A DNA stretch of 14,181 bases from assembly GCA_003520745.1 (NCBI GenBank), contig DOUE01000017.1, forward strand, positions 33,511 through 47,691. The letters run 5' to 3'. The DNA comes from Erysipelotrichaceae bacterium (GTDB lineage Bacteria > Bacillota_I > Bacilli_A > Erysipelotrichales > Erysipelotrichaceae). Of the stretch, positions 1-7,246 are shown in pieces. The notes under the pieces were generated by a model. It saw only the letters and a program-made list of their open reading frames with translations, was not told the origin of the DNA and ran no database searches. Every line of letters starts with the position of its first letter. Position 1 is the first letter of the stretch. The position numbers and the translations under genes are program-made.

Positions 1-290
1 GTGACCCCCGCTTCGAAGGCTTCAAGCAGGCTCTCTTCCTCATCCTTGGCCGTCAACATCATCAAAACGGCTTCGTTGCCATCCCTACGTAACTGTTCGA
101 CCAGTTCGATCCCGTTCATCAGCGGCATCATCCAGTCGATGACGATCACATCGAAAACATCCTTCGCAGCGGCTTCGTAGGCTTGTTTCCCGTTTTCACA
201 CAATACAAAGTCGTAGCCGGCGGTTTTCAAGTCGTATCCGACCAAACGCCGGATATTGCTTTCATCGTCGACGAAGAGGATTTTCGCCAT
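1..290 (-). CDS. Response regulator, receiver domain (partial, C-terminal part beyond the left edge)
   Basis: The visible 96 codons, translated by hand, form a CheY-like receiver domain. It starts MAKILFVDDE with the acidic pair D8-D9. The likely phosphoacceptor D52 lies in VIVIDWMMP, followed by MNGIEL, and the conserved switch threonine is T80 in MLTAKD. The conserved lysine of beta-5 and any output domain lie beyond the window edge, so it cannot be told whether this is an OmpR/PhoB-type DNA-binding regulator or a stand-alone receiver. The ATG at 290 follows an AAGGAG about 10 nt upstream, inside the 3' end of phoH, and the phoH stop is only 1 nt away, so the two are probably co-transcribed and translationally coupled. 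Its kinase partner is not visible. Phosphorylation by a histidine kinase is inferred from the family. Confidence 0.9.
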   Translation of the reverse strand, partial: MAKILFVDDESNIRRLVGYDLKTAGYDFVLCENGKQAYEAAAKDVFDVIVIDWMMPLMNGIELVEQLRRDGNEAVLMMLTAKDEEESLLEAFEAGV

Positions 291-291
291 G

Positions 292-1248
292 TCATTCACA
301 CTCCTTATAACGGTCGATGATTTTCTGGACCAAGGGATGTCGTACGACATCCAGGCTGGTCAGTTCGACGAAACATAATTCCTTGATTTCTTTGAGTAAG
401 GCATGCGCGACGATCAGACCGGAATTACCCGTCTTGAGGTCGACCTGGGTGACGTCGCCGGTGACGACCATTTTCGAATGGAACCCCATCCGTGTCAGGA
501 ACATCTTCATCTGGACGTTGGTGGTGTTCTGCGCTTCATCGAGGATGATGAACGCGTCTTCCAGCGTACGGCCCCGCATGTAGGCCAAGGGAGCGATTTC
601 GATAATCCCCTTCTCAAGGTACTTGTCGACCTGTTCGACGCCGAGCATGTCATGCAGGGAGTCATACAGCGGTCTGAGATAGGGATCCACTTTTTCTTTC
701 AAATCGCCGGGTAAAAAGCCGAGGTTCTCGCCCGCTTCCACGGCAGGGCGGGTCAGGATGATCTTCTTCACTTCCCCTTGTTTGAGAAGTTGGACGGCAT
801 AGACGACGGAAAGATAGGTTTTCCCCGTCCCCGCCGGACCGATCGCAAACACGATGTCGTGTTTATGCATCGCGTCGACGAAATGCTTCTGGCCCATGGT
901 TTTAGGGAAAATCAGTTTCCCGGCCGCCGTACGACCGATCGGCTTGGCCGTCAGGTCGCCGATCCGGACCGCCTTCTTGCTTTTGATGAGTTTCGAAAGA
1001 TAGATGACGTCCCGCTCGTCGATGCTCTGTGCATCGCGGATCATCGCAAGCAACGATTCCAGGGTCGCAAGGATCTGACGACACAAGGTTTCATCTTCGT
1101 TTCCGATGATGAGGGTATCGTTGCGTAGAACCAATTCGGTATCGAAGACCTGACTGAGGATGGCGATGTTTTTGTCTTGTTGGCCGAAAAGCTCTTTCGA
1201 CTCCTCCATACTCATCGCAGGTAATGGGAAAATGCATTGTTTATCCAA
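292..1248 (-). CDS. phoH: PhoH-like ATPase
   Basis: A 318-residue PhoH family protein, a cytoplasmic P-loop ATPase implicated in RNA metabolism and ribosome-related processes; the exact reaction is not settled. Walker A is GPAGTGKT (residues 137-144), Walker B is ILDEAQN (235-241), and an N-terminal region of about 100 residues corresponds to the small RNA-binding-like domain of the family. The chosen start is TTG at 1248, because AAGGAGG sits 7 nt upstream (1256-1262) and the N-terminus then has the length usual for PhoH; the first internal ATGs would remove about 11-13 residues. It lies just after the rpsU terminator and 1 nt before a response regulator. In many Firmicutes phoH is followed by ybeY and era, which are absent here. 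I found no convincing dedicated promoter, so read-through from rpsU is possible. Confidence 0.95.
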   Translation of the reverse strand: MDKQCIFPLPAMSMEESKELFGQQDKNIAILSQVFDTELVLRNDTLIIGNEDETLCRQILATLESLLAMIRDAQSIDERDVIYLSKLIKSKKAVRIGDLTAKPIGRTAAGKLIFPKTMGQKHFVDAMHKHDIVFAIGPAGTGKTYLSVVYAVQLLKQGEVKKIILTRPAVEAGENLGFLPGDLKEKVDPYLRPLYDSLHDMLGVEQVDKYLEKGIIEIAPLAYMRGRTLEDAFIILDEAQNTTNVQMKMFLTRMGFHSKMVVTGDVTQVDLKTGNSGLIVAHALLKEIKELCFVELTSLDVVRHPLVQKIIDRYKECE

Positions 1249-1286
1249 GGAAGTACCTCCTTATCTCTATTTTAACCGAATCAAGT

Positions 1287-1316
1287 AAAAAAAAATAGAA
1301 GCGGTTGCTTCTATTT
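1287..1316 (-). terminator. Rho-independent terminator of rpsU, overlapping the stop codon
   Basis: Read on the minus strand, a 10-bp perfect stem AAATAGAAGC / GCTTCTATTT with loop AACC runs into a tract of nine T. The rpsU stop codon TAG (1313-1311) is inside the 5' arm of the stem. This separates rpsU from phoH, which begins 39 nt beyond the T-tract. Partial read-through would be the simplest way to transcribe phoH. Confidence 0.9.
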
Positions 1317-1490
1317 CGAACGGCGTGCTTTACGAGCGGCTTCCGACTTCAATTTACGACGGACGCCCGGTTTAACATAAAACTCTCTTTTGCGAGCCTC
1401 AGCAAGGGTTCCATTGCGCGAAACTTGACGTTTGAAACGACGCAGCGCCTCGTCTAAAACTTCATTTTCTTTGAGTACGATTCTTGGCAT
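1311..1490 (-). CDS. rpsU: 30S ribosomal protein bS21
   Basis: A 59-residue protein with the full bS21 pattern: MPRIVLKENEVLDEALRRF at the N-terminus, then a lysine/arginine-rich helical C-terminus ending RKARRSK. It is a small-subunit protein near the anti-Shine-Dalgarno end of 16S rRNA, needed for initiation on many mRNAs. The ATG at 1490 is chosen because it matches the family start and has an AGGAGG-type site close upstream; an in-frame extension to 1559 would run through the promoter and is rejected. It has its own extended -10 promoter and its own terminator, so it can be expressed as a single-gene unit. Its place next to mtaB/deoC and phoH matches the conserved Firmicutes neighbourhood. 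Confidence 0.97.
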   Translation of the reverse strand: MPRIVLKENEVLDEALRRFKRQVSRNGTLAEARKREFYVKPGVRRKLKSEAARKARRSK

Positions 1491-1521
1491 TCTAACCCTC
1501 CCTCCTGATACAAGCACTGTA

Positions 1522-1549
1522 ATTATAACAAATGCTTGAAAAAATGCAA
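1522..1549 (-). promoter_or_regulatory. Sigma-A-type promoter for rpsU
   Basis: On the minus strand, -35 TTGCAT (1549-1544) and -10 TATAAT (1527-1522) are separated by 16 nt, with a TGT just before the -10 giving an extended -10 element. The -10 ends 31 nt before the rpsU start, leaving room for a normal leader with the AGGAGG site. No hairpin with a T-tract was found between deoC and this promoter, so the long upstream operon may also read into rpsU. Confidence 0.8.
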
Positions 1550-1592
1550 GAACAACCAAACGTTATTCGGATTATTTCAACGAGATGCCGGA

Positions 1593-2255
1593 TTAATAGC
1601 CGGATTTAATCTTTTCGCCGGCGACCAGTTGCACACCGCTGGAGGTTCCGATGCGATCCGCACCGGCATCGATCATGGCTTGCATGTCTTCCAAACTACG
1701 TACGCCGCCGGCGGCTTTCACCAATGCCTTCCCATCGACGCTCGCTTTCATCAATGCAACATCATGGACAGTCGCACCCGAGGTGGAGAAGCCCGTCGAC
1801 GTCTTGACGAAATGCGCCCCCGCGGCGACGGAAGTCTTACAGGCCAACACCTTTTCTTCGTCGCTTAACAAACAGGCTTCGATGATGACTTTGACGGTTT
1901 TGCCTTGGGCGGCTGCCACGACTGCGCGGATGTCGTTTTCAACCAACGCGAGATTACGGTCGATCAGTGCGCCGATGTTGACGACCATGTCGAATTCATC
2001 CGCGCCATCCTGTAAGGCGATCGATGTCTCGAACGCTTTAGCTTGGGTGGACGTCGCGCCTAGAGGAAATCCGATGACGGTGCAGACTTTGACGTCGGAT
2101 CCCGCCAAAAGACCCGCGCAGGTCTTAACCCAGGTCGGATTGACGCATACGCTTGCGAAGCGGTAGGTCCGGGCTTCTTCGCATAGCTTTTCGATCTGCG
2201 CCAGTGTGCTATTCTGTTTGAGTAAAGTATGATCGATGTATTGATTGAGACTCAT
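1593..2255 (-). CDS. deoC: Deoxyribose-phosphate aldolase
   Basis: A 220-residue class I aldolase (DERA) that reversibly splits 2-deoxy-D-ribose 5-phosphate into glyceraldehyde 3-phosphate and acetaldehyde, the last step of deoxynucleoside catabolism. The TIM-barrel motifs are clear: YIDHTLLK near the N-terminus, D89 in EFDMVVNIG, the Schiff-base lysine K151 in HFVKTSTGF, and K180 in VKAAGGVR. Length is normal. The ATG at 2255 overlaps the murE TGA as ATGA, and GGAGGAG lies upstream, so translation is probably coupled to murE. deoA, which feeds the same pathway, is in the preceding transcription unit, about 6.4 kb upstream. A phosphopentomutase (deoB) to link the two is not in the window. Confidence 0.97.
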   Translation of the reverse strand: MSLNQYIDHTLLKQNSTLAQIEKLCEEARTYRFASVCVNPTWVKTCAGLLAGSDVKVCTVIGFPLGATSTQAKAFETSIALQDGADEFDMVVNIGALIDRNLALVENDIRAVVAAAQGKTVKVIIEACLLSDEEKVLACKTSVAAGAHFVKTSTGFSTSGATVHDVALMKASVDGKALVKAAGGVRSLEDMQAMIDAGADRIGTSSGVQLVAGEKIKSGY

Positions 2256-3712
2256 AGGTTCTCCTCCTTGTTTAGTATGACGTCGCGCAGGATTTCACGC
2301 GCGGCCGTATGGTCGCCGACCCAGTCTTCCCGTCCGAATTCACGGTACATGTAGGTCTCGTTTCCCTTGGCCAGTATCAGGACCGTATCGCCCGCATTGG
2401 CCATTTCCAGTGCTTGGCGGATCGCATCGTAGCGGTCCTCGACGATCGAATAATTGGACTTCGTGATCCCTTTGGCGATTTGTTCCGCGATCGCATGCGG
2501 GATCTCGTTGCGCGGGTCTTCTTCCGTCAAGATAATCATATCACAGAAACGGTCCGCGATTTCACCCAGGATGGGACGCTTCTTCGTATCCCTCTTCCCC
2601 GCCGCCCCGAACACGGCCAGGATGCGGTTACCTTTGGGGGTGATGTCATCGGCGAATTTGAAGATCTTTTCGAACCCGTCGGGGGTATGCGCATAATCGA
2701 CGATGACCTGGAAATTCTGCCCTTCTTCGATCCGTTCCATCCTTCCGTCGACGGCATCGATGTTTTTCGCAAACGCGAGGATCTCTTCCATCTTCATCCC
2801 GTTTTCATGACAGGCGGCGATGACCGCGAGTAAATTGTAGACGTTGAACATCGCGACCATGTTGGTTTCGACGGGATAACTCTGGTCGTAACATTGCAAG
2901 GTGAACAGGGTACGGTCGAAGAGGATCTGAACGTTTTTCGCCATGTAGGTCGCCGGATTCAGGATGCCGTAGGTGACGAGTTTCGCTTCGCAGCTTTGCG
3001 CCAAGCGTTTCCCGTAAGGGTCGTCCACATTGATGATGGCGGTTTTGTCCTTGCCGATCAGATTGAACAGGCGCGATTTGGCTAGGAAATAGTTCTCCAT
3101 CGTCCCGTGGTAATCAAGGTGGTCGTGGGTCAGGTTCGTGAAGATGGCGGTATCGAAATCGACGGCGTTGACGCGGCCTTGTTCCAACCCTTGGCTGGAC
3201 ACTTCAAGCGTCACCGCTTCCATCCCGCAATCGACCATCTTGCCCAGGATTTCATGGATCTGCGTGATTTCCGGCGTGGTCAAGAGCGGAAGCGTCTTGT
3301 TGCATCCGTACTCGATCGAGATCGTCCCGATATAGCCGGTCGGTTTATAGTGGTCGAAGATGTTCTTGATGGTCAATGCGATCGTCGATTTCCCGTTGGT
3401 CCCCGTCACCCCGATCACGCACATTTTCGAACTGGGTTTCCCATAGAAAATGTCGGCGATCTTGTTGAGGACGTCGACGACGTTGTCGACTTTGATATAG
3501 ACGATGTTTTCAAGATAGTGCTCGATCGGATCGCTGTGGACGACGCAGATCGCCCCATTGGATACCGCTTGGCCGATGAACTGGTGGCCGTCGTTTTTTA
3601 GTCCCTTAAGGCAAAAGAAAATGGCGTTGGGCAGGACGGCGCGTGAATCCATCATCAGATTTTCGATCGGGAGGTCTTTCGCCCCTTCGAATAAACTAGC
3701 CAGTGAAATCAT
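2252..3712 (-). CDS. murE: UDP-N-acetylmuramoyl-tripeptide synthetase (MurE), probable
   Basis: A 486-residue Mur ligase that adds the third amino acid to UDP-MurNAc-L-Ala-D-Glu in cytoplasmic peptidoglycan synthesis. The N-terminal substrate domain has MDSRAVLPNAIFF (21-33). The ATP site is GVTGTNGKST (101-110), followed by LTTPE (144-148), EVSSQGLEQGR (170-180) and NLTHDHLDYHG (193-203). K212 in LAKSRLF is the expected carbamylated lysine, and DYAHTPDG (339-346) opens the C-terminal domain. The residue-selecting motif, usually DNPR in diaminopimelate enzymes, here reads E-D-P-R (398-401) within TEEDPRNE. The usual N is D, but R is kept, so the substrate (lysine, diaminopimelate or other) is not certain. 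The ATG at 3712 has GGGAG 7 nt upstream and lies 1 nt after the mtaB stop. It is isolated from other mur genes here; a non-canonical paralogue is the alternative. Confidence 0.9.
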   Translation of the reverse strand: MISLASLFEGAKDLPIENLMMDSRAVLPNAIFFCLKGLKNDGHQFIGQAVSNGAICVVHSDPIEHYLENIVYIKVDNVVDVLNKIADIFYGKPSSKMCVIGVTGTNGKSTIALTIKNIFDHYKPTGYIGTISIEYGCNKTLPLLTTPEITQIHEILGKMVDCGMEAVTLEVSSQGLEQGRVNAVDFDTAIFTNLTHDHLDYHGTMENYFLAKSRLFNLIGKDKTAIINVDDPYGKRLAQSCEAKLVTYGILNPATYMAKNVQILFDRTLFTLQCYDQSYPVETNMVAMFNVYNLLAVIAACHENGMKMEEILAFAKNIDAVDGRMERIEEGQNFQVIVDYAHTPDGFEKIFKFADDITPKGNRILAVFGAAGKRDTKKRPILGEIADRFCDMIILTEEDPRNEIPHAIAEQIAKGITKSNYSIVEDRYDAIRQALEMANAGDTVLILAKGNETYMYREFGREDWVGDHTAAREILRDVILNKEENL

Positions 3713-3713
3713 G

Positions 3714-5003
3714 TTACTTCTCCCTTCCGATCAAGATGCCGTCTTTCATATCGAGGATCTCGATACTAAGCATGTCTTTTTCCGCATGTTCTTTGCCGAG
3801 TGTCGTAATCACCGGCAGATACTCGCTGCTGTGTCCGAACCATCCGTTTTCGTTTTCATGTTCAAGTAGGACATCGACGCTTTTCCCGACAAATCCCTGC
3901 AGATACGCGCGGTTCAAGCGCTGTGAGCACTGTTGCGCGGCTTGTACGCGCTGTTTCTTGCATTGCGGCGTCGTATGCCCCTCCAGTTTCGCCGCATCCG
4001 TATATTCACGCTTCGAATACGGGAAGACATGCATGAAGGAGAAACGGGCGTCCATCATCGTTTGCAGGGTCGTCAGGAATTCCTCTTCGCTTTCCTGCGG
4101 GAAACCGACGATCAAGTCGGTGGAGATGGAGATCCCGGGGATTTCCTGACGGATCCGATTGATTGCATCCAGGAATTCTTTGACCGTATACGGCCGGTTC
4201 ATGCGTCGCAACGTCTGGTCGCACCCCGACTGGATGGGGATGTGCAGATGCCGGGCGATTCTAGGTTCTTTCTTCATCAATGCGATGAATCCATCGGTGA
4301 TTTCGGTCACTTCGATGCTGGAGATGCGGATCCTGTGCAGTTTCGGCGCGTTGTGCAGGATTTCCCGGATGACCGTGGTCAAATCGGATCCATGTTCTTT
4401 ACCGTATCGTCCGGTATGGATCCCCGCCAAGACGATTTCCGGATGGTTCTCGCTGAGGACCACAGCCTGTTCGACGACGCTGCGGGGATCGAGCGAGCGT
4501 TCCCTGCCGCGTGCATAGGGGATGATGCAGTAGCTGCAAAACTGGTCGCAACCATCCTGGACTTTAAGGAAGGCACGGGTTTGGTGTTGGAAATGGTTGA
4601 CTTTCAATTCTTCAAAGCCGTCGACTGCGCTCAACTCGGTTTGATACCCGATCCCTTTGGAATGCAGCGCGTCGCGGATTGTCGAAGCGAGTTTGTTTTT
4701 TCCGCCCGCCCCGATCAGAACGTCGATTCCCAGTTGCTTCTTCAAATCTTCCTGATGCGTCTGGACATAACATCCGACCACGCAGATCAAGGCTTCGGGG
4801 TTGCTGCGTTGCGCCTGGCTGATTTTCTGGCGGCTCTTGGATGTCGCGGTATTGGTGACGGAGCAGGTATTGATGATGTAGACATCGGCCTTGGACTTGA
4901 AGTCCACTTCCTGATAGCCCAGTCCGATCAGACTTTCCGTATAACTCTCGGATTCAAAGGCGTTCACCTTGCATCCCAACGTGGCGATGGCGAATGTGGT
5001 CAT
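3714..5003 (-). CDS. mtaB: tRNA (t6A37) methylthiotransferase MtaB
   Basis: A 429-residue radical-SAM methylthiotransferase that converts t6A to ms2t6A at position 37 of ANN-decoding tRNAs. The N-terminal MTTase domain holds the three cysteines for the second 4Fe-4S cluster: C11 in LGCKVNAFESE, C47 in NTCSVT and C78 in VGCYVQ. The radical-SAM CxxxCxxC motif is C152, C156 and C159 in DGCDQFCSYC. The last 60 or so residues fit a TRAM RNA-binding domain. The LGCKVN opening fits MtaB rather than MiaB or RimO. The ATG at 5003 overlaps the stop of the upstream unknown gene as ATGA. Length is normal. Placement close after rsmE is common in Firmicutes, but here an extra gene sits between them. Confidence 0.96.
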   Translation of the reverse strand: MTTFAIATLGCKVNAFESESYTESLIGLGYQEVDFKSKADVYIINTCSVTNTATSKSRQKISQAQRSNPEALICVVGCYVQTHQEDLKKQLGIDVLIGAGGKNKLASTIRDALHSKGIGYQTELSAVDGFEELKVNHFQHQTRAFLKVQDGCDQFCSYCIIPYARGRERSLDPRSVVEQAVVLSENHPEIVLAGIHTGRYGKEHGSDLTTVIREILHNAPKLHRIRISSIEVTEITDGFIALMKKEPRIARHLHIPIQSGCDQTLRRMNRPYTVKEFLDAINRIRQEIPGISISTDLIVGFPQESEEEFLTTLQTMMDARFSFMHVFPYSKREYTDAAKLEGHTTPQCKKQRVQAAQQCSQRLNRAYLQGFVGKSVDVLLEHENENGWFGHSSEYLPVITTLGKEHAEKDMLSIEILDMKDGILIGREK

Positions 5004-5785
5004 TTCTTCTTTCCTTCCGCAGCATAGTTCTTCTTAAGATACTCGCCGATCCTTACTTTGGTCTTGGCGTCGACCAGGTTCGAATCCAACAGCGCCCGGA
5101 TCAACCCGACTTCGTCGTCTCTCAAAATCGCTTCGCCCATCCGCAATAAACCCTCGCGGGTCGCTTTATTCTGCGGTGTTTTGGAGAGTGGAAATGCGAC
5201 AAGCCGAAACTGGTCGTCAAGGCTGAACAGACAATGCATGGGTTCATAAAAAAACACCAGACGATTCTCGTTTTGGCTGATATTCATCCAATCGACGAAT
5301 CCGCTCGACCATAACGCAATGCCGCGGTTCTCAAGCGGCAACACTTTGTCCGCGAACTGGCGATAGAGCTTGAAATATTGAGGAAGTTCGAAAATGGCGA
5401 TTTGACGGTCGTAAAGCGAATTCAACAGATCGTCGAAGAACGGGATCCAAATCATCGACTCTTGTCCGACCATGCCGGGGGACTCCGATTTGATCGATTC
5501 CAGATCAAGGTTCGCCAAACGGTTGCGCTCCTGGAAATTCAGCGACTCCCACATTTCGAAGAGTTGATTGCGGGTCGCATCGAAGCTTTTCTCGAAGTTT
5601 TCTTTGGTTTGGATCCCGCGATAAAGAATGCGGGTACGAAAATACGAAAAGTCGTCATTCACCGAGAACGGCAGACGATATTCATCGAATTTCGTTTTCA
5701 TCGTTTTCACAAACGCCTGGTCTTCACTTGAATTCTTGAAGGTGAGTCCGTTTGCTTTACGCAAGATCGCAATCAATTTGTTCAT
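5000..5785 (-). CDS. Hypothetical protein between rsmE and mtaB
   Basis: A 261-residue protein I do not recognise. It has no signal peptide, no long hydrophobic segment and no cysteine cluster, so it is probably cytoplasmic. Visible traits are a lysine-rich N-terminus (MNKLIAILRK), a charged aromatic-rich stretch around residues 33-65, tryptophans W79, W113, W159 and W166, a central segment MIWIPFFDDLL (111-121), an EPMHCLFSLDDQF stretch (181-193) that looks like beta strands, and a helical, charged C-terminus ending GKKK. The ATG at 5785 lies 1 nt after the rsmE stop, matching other junctions in the run; a TTG at 5803 would add six residues and overlap rsmE by 17 nt. Neither start has a clear Shine-Dalgarno. 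Its end overlaps mtaB by 4 nt. The context suggests a role alongside RNA modification, but this is only guilt by association. Confidence 0.85.
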   Translation of the reverse strand: MNKLIAILRKANGLTFKNSSEDQAFVKTMKTKFDEYRLPFSVNDDFSYFRTRILYRGIQTKENFEKSFDATRNQLFEMWESLNFQERNRLANLDLESIKSESPGMVGQESMIWIPFFDDLLNSLYDRQIAIFELPQYFKLYRQFADKVLPLENRGIALWSSGFVDWMNISQNENRLVFFYEPMHCLFSLDDQFRLVAFPLSKTPQNKATREGLLRMGEAILRDDEVGLIRALLDSNLVDAKTKVRIGEYLKKNYAAEGKKK

Positions 5786-5786
5786 G

Positions 5787-6503
5787 TTAGGTTTTACTTT
5801 CAATCAGGGTCAACGCGACGATCGCGGCGGTTTCCGCGCGTAAAATCCGTTTTCCCAGTCCGACCGGGGCGAACCCGAGTTCTTGGAATTTTTTGATTTC
5901 CTGGGTGGTGAATCCGCCTTCGCTTCCGATCAAAATCGAAACGCTCGACGGAATCGCTTCGACATCCTTGAGTTGCGACGTACCGCCGGATTCAAGTTCG
6001 TAAGCGACCAGATTCATTTCACTCAGGTATTCTTTCAAGCGCGTCGCGTCGATCACGTCGCAAACTTCGGGGATGACGTTGCGTCGGCTTTGTTCGGCGG
6101 CTTCCCGTACGATCTTGCGCCAACGTTCCAGTTTCTTGCCATCGGTTTTCGCGTCGTATTTTACCACATTCCGGCCTGAGATGAAAGGTACGATGCGAAA
6201 AACCCCGCATTCGGTGGCTTTTTGGAGGAAGACGTCCCATTTATCCCCTTTGATGAGGGATTGGATGACGGTGACCTTCACCGTCATCTCGGTGTTTTCA
6301 TCGCGAAGATCGATCAATTCCGCATAGGCGCCTTGTTCTTTCAGATCCAGCGATGCGATGAAAACACGTCCTTCGCGATCGACGATCCTGAACAACTGAC
6401 CGGTTTGGCTTCTGAGCACTTTCCGTTGGTGATGCTCGGTTTCTGCGTCCAGTCGGATCCGATCGCCCAGATGCAAGGCCGCATCGTGGAAATACTGCTG
6501 CAT
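5787..6503 (-). CDS. rsmE: 16S rRNA (uracil-1498-N3)-methyltransferase
   Basis: A 238-residue SPOUT-class methyltransferase that makes m3U1498 in 16S rRNA using SAM. An N-terminal PUA-like domain (about residues 1-70) is followed by the knotted catalytic domain with KWDVFLQKATECGV (88-101), AAEQSRR (135-141), the SAM-site motif GSEGGF (193-198) and the knot motif LGKRILRAETA (216-226). Length is typical. The ATG at 6503 shares one base with the rluB stop (TAATG), which implies coupled translation. In many Firmicutes prmA precedes rsmE; here the preceding genes are scpA, scpB and rluB, and prmA is not in the window. Confidence 0.97.
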   Translation of the reverse strand: MQQYFHDAALHLGDRIRLDAETEHHQRKVLRSQTGQLFRIVDREGRVFIASLDLKEQGAYAELIDLRDENTEMTVKVTVIQSLIKGDKWDVFLQKATECGVFRIVPFISGRNVVKYDAKTDGKKLERWRKIVREAAEQSRRNVIPEVCDVIDATRLKEYLSEMNLVAYELESGGTSQLKDVEAIPSSVSILIGSEGGFTTQEIKKFQELGFAPVGLGKRILRAETAAIVALTLIESKT

Positions 6504-7237
6504 TATTCCATCACTCCCTCTTCGGAGAGACGGCGTAATTGTTTGACTTCAAAAGGTTTCAAACGTCGGTATTCACCCGGTTTCATGTCGTTGACATGGA
6601 TGAACGCGAATTTCTTGCGATGCAGACGGGTGACTTCATAGCCCAACGCCTCGACCATGCGTTTGATTTGGCGGTTCTTACCCTCTTGGATCGTCAACTC
6701 GAACTCCGTGGCCTTGCGTGCCAGATCCTTGCGTGTGATCCAGACTTTCGCAGGTAAGGTGACCGTCCCGTCATCCAGTTCGATCCCGGCTTCCAAGTGT
6801 TTGATCTGCGGTGTCGTCAGCACGCCGTTGATCCGGACTTCGTAGAGTTTGGAGAGGTGGAAACGCGGATGGGTCATCGCATTGGCGAATTCCCCGTCGT
6901 TGGTCAACAACAAAACCCCCGTCGTATCATAGTCCAACCGACCGACCGGAAAAATGCGCTGCGGGACGTCGCTCATCAGACTGACCACCGTCTGACGGTC
7001 ATGTTCGTCGTTAAGGGTGCAGATGACTTTCTTGGGCTTATACATCAGGTAATAGACTTTATCCTCGCCGTCCACTTTTTTACCGTCGACGCGCACTTCG
7101 CTGCCTTTTTTCACTTTGAACCCTAAAACGTCGATCACCGTGCCATCGACGGTGACCCGGCCTTCAAGGATCAATTCTTCCGCTTTACGGCGGGAAGCGA
7201 TCCCGGCCTGGGCGATGATTTTCTGTAATCGTTCCAT
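6503..7237 (-). CDS. rluB: RsuA/RluB-family pseudouridine synthase, probably 23S-acting
   Basis: A 244-residue pseudouridine synthase. An N-terminal S4 RNA-binding domain (MERLQKIIAQAGIASRR onward, about residues 1-60) leads into the catalytic domain with GRLDYDTTGVLLLTNDG (99-115), where D102 is the catalytic aspartate, and the RQIKRM motif (189-194). The RluB assignment (helix 90 of 23S rRNA) rests on its place directly after scpA-scpB, a common arrangement in Firmicutes. RsuA (16S) or RluE/F specificity cannot be excluded from sequence alone. The ATG at 7237 has AAGGAG close upstream, overlapping the scpB stop. The C-terminus continues past the catalytic fold as a short basic tail without low complexity. 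Confidence 0.93.
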   Translation of the reverse strand: MERLQKIIAQAGIASRRKAEELILEGRVTVDGTVIDVLGFKVKKGSEVRVDGKKVDGEDKVYYLMYKPKKVICTLNDEHDRQTVVSLMSDVPQRIFPVGRLDYDTTGVLLLTNDGEFANAMTHPRFHLSKLYEVRINGVLTTPQIKHLEAGIELDDGTVTLPAKVWITRKDLARKATEFELTIQEGKNRQIKRMVEALGYEVTRLHRKKFAFIHVNDMKPGEYRRLKPFEVKQLRRLSEEGVME

Positions 7238-7246
7238 GTCGGCTCC

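Noticed and set aside
1262..1290. Promoter for phoH with TAAAAT as -10
   Set aside because: The matching -35 position falls in the terminator T-tract and is a poor match; not strong enough to list.
1491..1559. Longer rpsU reading frame of 82 codons
   Set aside because: The extension covers the rpsU -10 promoter element and is hydrophobic, unlike bS21, which starts MPRI.
3933..5027. 364-codon open frame on the plus strand opposite mtaB
   Set aside because: It is the exact antisense of a well-supported radical-SAM gene, has no recognisable motif and reflects few stop codons in the antisense frame at this base composition.
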